Part shown: positions 60,256 through 64,000 of the stretch, in pieces | How positions within the stretch are numbered: the first letter of the stretch is position 1 | Layout of the letters: every line of letters begins with the position of its first letter | Source of the DNA: Brevundimonas basaltis | GTDB taxonomy: Bacteria; Pseudomonadota; Alphaproteobacteria; Caulobacterales; Caulobacteraceae | Reading direction: 5' to 3' | Assembly: GCF_014202075.1 (NCBI RefSeq) | Contig: NZ_JACHFZ010000002.1 | Span: forward strand, 124,001-188,000 | Length of the DNA: 64,000 bases | Translations under genes and position numbers: made by a program | Notes under the pieces: model-generated | What the model saw: only the letters and a program-made list of their open reading frames with translations | Database searches by the model: none | What the model was told of the DNA's origin: nothing

Positions 60256-61083
60256 ATGACACCGGCCCTCCGTCTGATCGCCATCCTCGGCCTGGTTCTG
60301 ACCTGCGCCGGGTGCGGTACGGCGGCCGCCGCCCGTCAGGACCCGGCGCCGACGGCGTCCTCACCCGAGGCCGACGGCGTGGCCCAGGTCGTCACGGCCG
60401 CGGAACTGGCGGCCTGGGGCCGCGCGCGCCGCGACGCCGACGCGCTTCTGATCGCCGCCCGCATGCTGGACGAGGTGCCGCTGCGCCTCGGCGCCAGCGG
60501 CGACCCCGGCCTCGGCCCCGTGCTGACCCCGGCGGGACTGAGGCTGGAGGCGGCTGCCTTGCGCGCTGATCAGAGGGCGGTCGAGGAAGTGGTCGTCACC
60601 GGTTCCCGGGCCCGCCGCAACGAGGATCGCGCCGTCGAAGTCCAGCGCGAGGACCTGGCCGAACCGCGGCAGCCGGCGCCGCGCCAGCCCGCCCAGCGCC
60701 AGCCGACCCGCCCCGCCCCCGCGGCCCCGCCGCCGCCGCCTCCTCCTCCTCCTCCTCCTCCCCCGCCCGCGATGCTCGGCGTCCAGTCGTCGCCGTTCGG
60801 CGCCGGTCCGGTCTCGACGGTCAGGCGGCTGGCGTCCCGCGAAAGCTGGAGCTTCGAGATCGACGCGCGCGGCGCGGAGATCCTGCGCATCGCCGCCATC
60901 GGCGACGGCGACACCGACGTCGACCTGACGGTGCGCGACGCGGCCGGCCGGGTCCTGTGCGCCGACGGCTTCGGCGACCACTATCCGGTCTGCACCCTGT
61001 CCCCCGGCGCGCCCGCCCGGCTGAGGGTGCAGGTGGTCAACCGCGGCGCCCTGTGGACCCGCGTGCAGGTATTGTCGAACTAG
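60256..61083 (+). CDS. secreted protein with polyproline hinge and TonB-box-like motif
   Basis: 275 residues. The signal is lipoprotein-like (LVLTCAGCG). An N-terminal helical domain (about 40-110) is followed by VEEVVVTGSRARRNEDRAVE, which is identical in style to the TonB box of outer-membrane receptors. A Pro/Arg/Gln stretch and a run of about fourteen Pro (60728-60770) come next. A C-terminal beta domain (about 190-275: SWSFEIDARGAEILRIAAIG, CTLSPGAPARLRVQVVN) resembles prepeptidase-type domains. I do not recognise the family. Confidence 0.7.
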   Translation: MTPALRLIAILGLVLTCAGCGTAAAARQDPAPTASSPEADGVAQVVTAAELAAWGRARRDADALLIAARMLDEVPLRLGASGDPGLGPVLTPAGLRLEAAALRADQRAVEEVVVTGSRARRNEDRAVEVQREDLAEPRQPAPRQPAQRQPTRPAPAAPPPPPPPPPPPPPPAMLGVQSSPFGAGPVSTVRRLASRESWSFEIDARGAEILRIAAIGDGDTDVDLTVRDAAGRVLCADGFGDHYPVCTLSPGAPARLRVQVVNRGALWTRVQVLSN

Positions 61084-61086
61084 GGA

Positions 61087-62163
61087 TCAGGCCCCGGCCT
61101 TCTTCGCGAACGCCAGGGCGCCCTCGGCCAGCATCGGAACCTGCGCCGCCATGGTCTTGGCATGGGCCGAGGCCGCCGTGCCGTCGCGCACCCGCCCGGC
61201 GATGCCCTGACAGATGGCCGCCAGCCGGAACAGGTTGTAGGCGAACAGCCAGTCGAGGTCGGCCGGCCGCGCCCCGGTCAGACCGGCGTAGCGTTCGACC
61301 ATCTGCTCCACCGTGGGAATGCCCAGCGCCTCGATGTCCGCCCCGGCCAGTCCGTTCCGCGCCGTCGCCGGAATCACCCAGGCGATCAGCAGATAGGAGA
61401 AGTCGGCCATCGGATCGCCCAGGGTCGACAGCTCCCAGTCCAGCACCGCCCGCACCTTCGGCGTCTCGGGATCGAGGATCAGATTGTCGAGCCGGAAGTC
61501 GCCATGGACGATCCGCGTCGGCCCCTCCGGCGGCAGGGTGGCAGGCAGGAATTCGATCAACCGGTCCATGGCCGGGATCGGATCGATCTCCGAGGCCCGG
61601 TACTGTTTGGTCCAGCGCCCGACCTGGCGCTCGAAATAGTTGCCCGGCCGGCCGTAGTCGCCGAGCCCGATCGCCGCCGGATCGAAGGCGTGCAGCGCCG
61701 CCAGCGCATCGACCTGGGCGTCATAGACGTCCCGCCGCTGCTCCGGCGTCATGCCCGGCAGTTTGAGGTCCCACAGCACCCGGCCCTCGACCTTGTCCAT
61801 GACGTAGAACATCGAGCCGATCACGGTCTCGTCGGTGCACAGCGCCCACGGCCGCGCCACCGGATAGCCCTGGGCGTGCAGGGCCGAGATGACGGTGAAC
61901 TCGCGGTCGACGGCGTGCGCCGAGGCCAGCAGCGTCCCGGGCGGCTTGCGGCGCAGCACATAGGTCCGGCCGGGCGTGGTCAGCTCATAGGTCGGGTTCG
62001 ACTGCCCGCCCTTGAACTGGCGGATGGCCAGCGGACCGGAATAGGCCGGCACATTGGCCTCCAGCCAGGCGTCCAGCTGATGCGTGTTCAGCGCGTGGCG
62101 CGGATCGACCTCGCGCGTGCCGGAAAAGGCGGTCTGGGCGTCCTCGAGGTCGGTCTGGCTCAT
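61087..62163 (-). CDS. phosphotransferase-family protein (ACAD10/11-like APH domain)
   Basis: 358 residues with an aminoglycoside-phosphotransferase (kinase-like) fold as in human ACAD10/11. FKGGQSNPTYELTTPGRTYVLRRKP is the nucleotide loop and Lys strand, read in parts. HGDFRLDNLIL is the Brenner catalytic motif and VLDWELSTLGDP the metal-binding Asp. Relatives phosphorylate 4-hydroxy acyl-CoA type substrates in fatty-acid use. The ATG at 62163 overlaps the glpK stop, so both are one operon. Confidence 0.88.
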   Translation of the reverse strand: MSQTDLEDAQTAFSGTREVDPRHALNTHQLDAWLEANVPAYSGPLAIRQFKGGQSNPTYELTTPGRTYVLRRKPPGTLLASAHAVDREFTVISALHAQGYPVARPWALCTDETVIGSMFYVMDKVEGRVLWDLKLPGMTPEQRRDVYDAQVDALAALHAFDPAAIGLGDYGRPGNYFERQVGRWTKQYRASEIDPIPAMDRLIEFLPATLPPEGPTRIVHGDFRLDNLILDPETPKVRAVLDWELSTLGDPMADFSYLLIAWVIPATARNGLAGADIEALGIPTVEQMVERYAGLTGARPADLDWLFAYNLFRLAAICQGIAGRVRDGTAASAHAKTMAAQVPMLAEGALAFAKKAGA

Positions 62164-63653
62164 TGCGCGGCGATGATGGCGGCCTTCACCGCCCCGCGCC
62201 ACCCCTTGAGCAGCCGCTCGCGCTCGTCCGCCCCCATGCGCGGCTCCCAGCGCGCCGGCGCCTCGGCCGGATGATCCTCCAGATCGCCGATCAGGCCGAC
62301 GCCCAGCGCCGCCAGCCGGGCCGCCCCCAGCGCCGTCATTTCCTGGAAGGCGGGGCGCTCGACCGTCACCTCGCAGATGTCGGCCACGAACTGCATGGCG
62401 AAGGCGTTGGCGGTGACCCCGCCGTCGACCTTGAGCACCTTCAGCTTCGGCGCCCCGTCCTTCTCGAGCGCATCAAGCAGATCCCGCGTCTGGTAGGCGA
62501 GGCTTTCCAGCGCCGCCCGCACCATCTGCGCCGGGCCGGAATCGCGGCTCAGACCAACGATCGTCCCGCGCGCCTCCGGCTCCCACCACGGCGCCCCCAG
62601 GCCGGTGAAGCCGGGCACGAGATAGACCCCGCCATTGTCTCTCAACCCCTGCGCCATCGCCTCGGACTGGCGCGACTCCGAGATCACCTTCAATTCGTCG
62701 CGCAGCCACTGGATCGCCGACCCGGCCGAGAAGATCGAGCCCTCCAGCGCATAGGCGACCTGCCCGTTGGCCGCGTAGCCGAGGGTGCCGAGCAGACGGC
62801 TGGTCGAGGCCACGGGCGCCGCTCCGACATTGGCCACCAGAAAGGCCCCTGTCCCGTAGGTGATCTTGGCGTCTCCGGCCTTCAGCGCCCCATGTCCTAC
62901 CAGTGCGGCTTGTTGATCCCCCGCCGCGCCATGGATCGGCAGGGCCGCGCCGAACAGCGACGCCTCGCAATCGCCGAGATGGTCGGCGCAGTCCCGGATT
63001 TCCGGCAGTCCCGCCATCGGGACATCGAACAGCGCCGCCAGATCGGGCCGCCACCGCCGGCTCGCCAGATCCATCAGCGAGGTCCGGCTGGCGTTGGTGG
63101 CGTCGGTGACATGGCTGGCGCCGCCGGTGAGCTTCCAGATCAGCCAGGTCTCGATCGTGCCCAGCTTGACCTCGCCCCGCGCCGCCCGCTCGCGCGCGCC
63201 CGGCGCCGCGTCCAGCAGCCAGGCGAATTTCGAGGCCGAGAAATAGGGGTCCAGGATCAGCCCCGTCGCCGCCTGCACCATCGGCTCATGCCCCGCCGCC
63301 GCCAGCGTCGACGTCGCTTCCGCCGTCCGCCGGTCCTGCCAGACGATCGCCCGGTGCAGCGGCTCCCCCGTCGCGGCGTCCCAGACCACCGAAGTCTCGC
63401 GCTGGTTGGTGATGCCGATGGCCGCGAACCGCCCGACGCCGCCCGCCTTGCCGACCACCTCGCGGCAGGTCTGCAGCGTCGCCGCCCAGATCTCGGCCGC
63501 ATCATGCTCGACCCAGCCCGGCTTCGGGAAATGCTGCGCCAGTTCGATCTGGCTGACCGCCAGCGGCCTGAGCCGCCCCCCGTCCCCGCACTCGAAGGCG
63601 ATGGCCCGGGTCGAGGTCGTGCCCTGGTCGATGGCGAGGATCAGTCGGTTCAT
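62160..63653 (-). CDS. glpK: glycerol kinase
   Basis: A 497-residue FGGY-family kinase that makes glycerol 3-phosphate. AIDQGTTSTRAIAF is the N-terminal ATP site, and GITNQRETSVVWD, SKFAWLLDAAPG, GAAGDQQAALVGHGALKAGD and DGGVTANAFAMQF are standard GlpK motifs. The downstream phosphotransferase overlaps its stop by 4 bp. No glycerol transporter or GlpD lies in the window. Confidence 0.95.
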   Translation of the reverse strand: MNRLILAIDQGTTSTRAIAFECGDGGRLRPLAVSQIELAQHFPKPGWVEHDAAEIWAATLQTCREVVGKAGGVGRFAAIGITNQRETSVVWDAATGEPLHRAIVWQDRRTAEATSTLAAAGHEPMVQAATGLILDPYFSASKFAWLLDAAPGARERAARGEVKLGTIETWLIWKLTGGASHVTDATNASRTSLMDLASRRWRPDLAALFDVPMAGLPEIRDCADHLGDCEASLFGAALPIHGAAGDQQAALVGHGALKAGDAKITYGTGAFLVANVGAAPVASTSRLLGTLGYAANGQVAYALEGSIFSAGSAIQWLRDELKVISESRQSEAMAQGLRDNGGVYLVPGFTGLGAPWWEPEARGTIVGLSRDSGPAQMVRAALESLAYQTRDLLDALEKDGAPKLKVLKVDGGVTANAFAMQFVADICEVTVERPAFQEMTALGAARLAALGVGLIGDLEDHPAEAPARWEPRMGADERERLLKGWRGAVKAAIIAAQ

Positions 63654-63737
63654 CCGGGCAGGTTAGATCGACCTTCGACAGACTCAACCGCTATCCCGGC
63701 GGAGCCGGAGCAACCCCCCTCATCAGCCGCCGGTTGG

Positions 63738-63843
63738 TTCATCACAACGAACACCACGGGTCACGGCGAACACGACGGCATGGGCGCCAGTCTCCGGCCC
63801 CGTCGTGTCCTCTGTGATTCTCCGTCGTGTTCGTTGTGATGAA
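63738..63843. repeat. long inverted repeat upstream of glpK
   Basis: TTCATCACAACGAACAC (63738-63754) and its exact complement (63827-63843) form a 17-bp perfect inverted repeat. The inner arms continue imperfectly (AACACGACGG at 63769-63778 and CCGTCGTGT at 63800-63808). It fills the divergent gap between glpK and the dehydratase gene. A small hairpin AGCCCGGC-TTC-GCCGGG follows at 63853-63869. Confidence 0.8.
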
Positions 63844-63895
63844 CCCCCGAAAAGCCCGGCTTCGCCGGGATGCAATCACGCGGTATGGATATTCC

Positions 63896-64000
63896 ATGCA
63901 CACCGCCTCCTTCGCCGGCGTTCAGGACGCCGCCCGTCAGATCGCCGGCCGCGCCGTGCGCACCCCCCTGATCGAAAGCCCGGCGCTCAACGCCCGGACC
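63896..64000 (+). CDS. threonine/serine dehydratase-like PLP enzyme, 5' end only
   Basis: The first 35 codons of a gene cut by the window end. AARQIAGRAVRTPLIESPAL is the N-terminal substrate-binding stretch of fold-type II PLP enzymes such as threonine dehydratase and serine racemase (A..I.g...rTPl..S..L). The ATG at 63896 is chosen; a competing ATG at 63885 is out of frame. The PLP lysine lies beyond the window. Confidence 0.7.
   Translation, partial: MHTASFAGVQDAARQIAGRAVRTPLIESPALNART

Overview
This 64 kb, very GC-rich window reads as a continuous piece of chromosome from a Caulobacterales-type alphaproteobacterium, most like Brevundimonas or Caulobacter. Pointers are a PhyR-NepR-EcfG general stress locus with its own HisKA_2 kinase, a SapC gene beside a TonB receptor, an atpHAGDC operon without F0 genes and with an Ala/Lys/Pro-extended beta subunit, an obgE-proB-proA-nadD-rsfS-rlmH-envC-ctpA-rppH series, and GTG/TTG starts with many ATGA overlaps. 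No insertion sequence, prophage or CRISPR array was seen, so the novelty lies in intergenic DNA, small genes and regulation.

Layout. 0-4.6 kb: hydrolase, Zur repressor, a Zur-box-controlled TonB receptor with a His/acidic loop (probable zinc uptake), and SapC. 4.6-6.0 kb: a hot-dog protein and a CurA-like reductase. 6.1-10.5 kb: a compact general stress response island with a structured small RNA on the minus strand (GsrN-like), a small membrane protein, phyR, nepR-ecfG-kinase and an entericidin-type lipoprotein. Five sequences matching the EcfG promoter (GGAAC-N16/17-cGTT) face these units. 10.6-15.6 kb: an MHS-family transporter with an unusual periplasmic insert, gabD, and an Lrp/alanine dehydrogenase divergent pair. 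15.7-26.1 kb: the obgE to rppH housekeeping run, punctuated by four intergenic elements, three of them built from TTAGGGC-type heptamers.

26.1-33.2 kb (minus strand): membrane protein, DUF1272 protein, a guanidinium-exporter-type SMR protein with a possible guanidine-II leader, a metallophosphoesterase cut by an in-frame amber codon, then the F1 ATP synthase operon. 33.5-44.0 kb: terC, priA, transaldolase-like aldolase, DUF484-xerC-retropepsin run, lpdA, a membrane protein and a PAS histidine kinase. 44.1-51.4 kb: TMEM175-like channel, TPR-hydroxylase, tRNA-Gly(GCC), SDR, DUF1232, quinone reductase, isoaspartyl peptidase, and a tandem trio of related secreted proteins behind an SOS-like box. 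51.5-64 kb: acnA, a cytochrome c maturation locus (ccmAB and ccmCDG) split by two minus-strand genes, DUF1223 and polyproline secreted proteins, a kinase-like phosphotransferase with glpK, and the first codons of a PLP-dependent dehydratase.

The most interesting part is the stress island. The small RNA has its own EcfG-type promoter, a seven-cytosine single-stranded segment held between helices, a GAAA-capped hairpin and a strong terminator. It lies next to the regulators that would switch it on.
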